Shown in pieces: positions 6,261 to 6,702 of a stretch of DNA of 6,702 nt. The translations under genes were made by a program, and so were the position numbers. The DNA is taken from positions 1 to 6,702 of the forward strand of contig JAFSZQ010000132.1 in the NCBI GenBank assembly GCA_017458885.1, read 5' to 3'. The notes below the pieces were generated by a model. It ran no database searches. It was not told the origin of the DNA and was given only the letters and a program-made list of their open reading frames with translations. The stretch comes from Oscillospiraceae bacterium. GTDB taxonomy: Bacteria > Bacillota > Clostridia > Oscillospirales > Oscillospiraceae. Positions within the stretch are counted from its first letter, which is position 1, and each line of letters starts with the position of its first letter.

Positions 6261-6702
6261 GTTGCTTTCTCCTTTGTTGGATGTGCGCGCGCACGACGGC
6301 GCGCTCGTCAAACGGCCGGCTCTCCGCGCCGACGATCTGCGTCGTCTCGTGCCCCTTGCCCGCGAGCACGACCACGTCGCCGCGCCGCGCGTGGTCGAGG
6401 GCGTAGGCGATCGCCTCGCGCCGGTCCTCGATGACGGCGAACGGCGTGGTGCTGCCGCGCATACCGGCGAGCACATCGTGCAGGATCGCGTAGGGCGACT
6501 CGGTGCGCGGGTTGTCGCTCGTGACGACGGCGAGGTCGGACAGCGCCGAGGCGATGCGCCCCATGCGCGCGCGCTTCGTGCGGTCGCGGTCGCCGCCGCA
6601 GCCGAAGACGAGCAGCACGCGCCGCTCCGCGAACGAGCAGACGGTCTCGAGGACGTTCTTCAGCCCGTCGGGCGTGTGCGCGTAGTCGATCAGCACGGTG
6701 TA
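6151..6702 (-). CDS. murE: UDP-MurNAc-tripeptide synthetase MurE, C-terminal part (5' end outside the window)
   Basis: MurE is a cytoplasmic ATP-dependent Mur ligase that adds the third amino acid of the stem peptide. The fragment comes in from the right edge in frame and starts YTVLIDYAHTPDG, near the end of the central ATPase domain. Seen: FGCGGDRDRTKR, the DNPR motif at 6505-6516 that is typical of enzymes adding meso-diaminopimelate, DRREAI, and AGKGHETTQIV with the GKGHE box at 6346-6360. Homology to the family fades after PFDERAVVRAH, close to where MurE proteins normally end. The open frame instead continues to a TGA at 6151-6153, overlapping mraY by 110 bases; its last 36 or so residues are an out-of-frame reading of mraY and probably not a real domain. 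The true 3' end may be near 6257. The MurE identity is secure; the 3' coordinate is not. Confidence 0.93.
   Translation of the reverse strand, partial: YTVLIDYAHTPDGLKNVLETVCSFAERRVLLVFGCGGDRDRTKRARMGRIASALSDLAVVTSDNPRTESPYAILHDVLAGMRGSTTPFAVIEDRREAIAYALDHARRGDVVVLAGKGHETTQIVGAESRPFDERAVVRAHIQQRRKQHDENSPCVSTGLRGHGGGGAPSDPMAPPTQGGAGDP
6269..6275 (-). promoter_or_regulatory. Ribosome binding site of mraY
   Basis: AAAGGAG on the minus strand lies 8 bases before the ATG at 6260 and 11 before the ATG at 6257. It favours the first of the two tandem ATG codons. It lies inside the murE reading frame, consistent with coupled translation. Confidence 0.75.

Noticed and set aside
6261..6476. N-terminal extension of mraY upstream of 6260, or a MurE-MraY fusion
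   Set aside because: The upstream part of that frame is an out-of-frame reading of murE; MraY proteins start where the tandem ATG and ribosome binding site are found.

Overview
This window is a piece of a bacterial division and cell wall (dcw) cluster. All genes lie on the minus strand, so transcription runs from the right edge to the left edge. In that order the genes are the 3' part of murE, then mraY, an ftsW/spoVE-type SEDS gene, murG, murA, a divIB/ftsQ-type gene and the 5' part of ftsZ. No RNA gene, mobile element, CRISPR array or unknown protein family was found. The assignments rest on family motifs read from the translations. No database search was run.

The organism looks like a GC-rich member of the Firmicutes, most likely a clostridial lineage. 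The evidence is murA inside the dcw cluster between murG and divIB, Firmicutes-like MurG motifs, a short DivIB, and strong AGGAGG-like ribosome binding sites. The MurE fragment carries the DNPR motif, which is typical of enzymes that add meso-diaminopimelate, so the peptidoglycan is probably of the meso-DAP type. The genus cannot be named from this window.

Layout from right to left: murE enters from the right edge, and its frame runs 110 bases into mraY, which is odd. MraY makes lipid I and is followed after 37 bases by the SEDS glycosyltransferase gene. That gene is followed after 8 bases by murG, which makes lipid II. An 85-base gap separates murG from murA, which catalyses the first committed step of the pathway. 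A 22-base gap leads to divIB. A 97-base AT-rich gap then carries a good sigma-A-type promoter in front of ftsZ, whose 3' end is beyond the left edge. The set supplies lipid II (MurA, MurE, MraY, MurG), polymerises it at the septum (SEDS protein), and builds the division site (DivIB, FtsZ).

The main points of interest are the genes missing from their usual places (murF, murD, murB/murC and ftsA), the abnormal murE/mraY junction, and the separate ftsZ promoter. I see no evidence for a new biological system; this is core chromosome.
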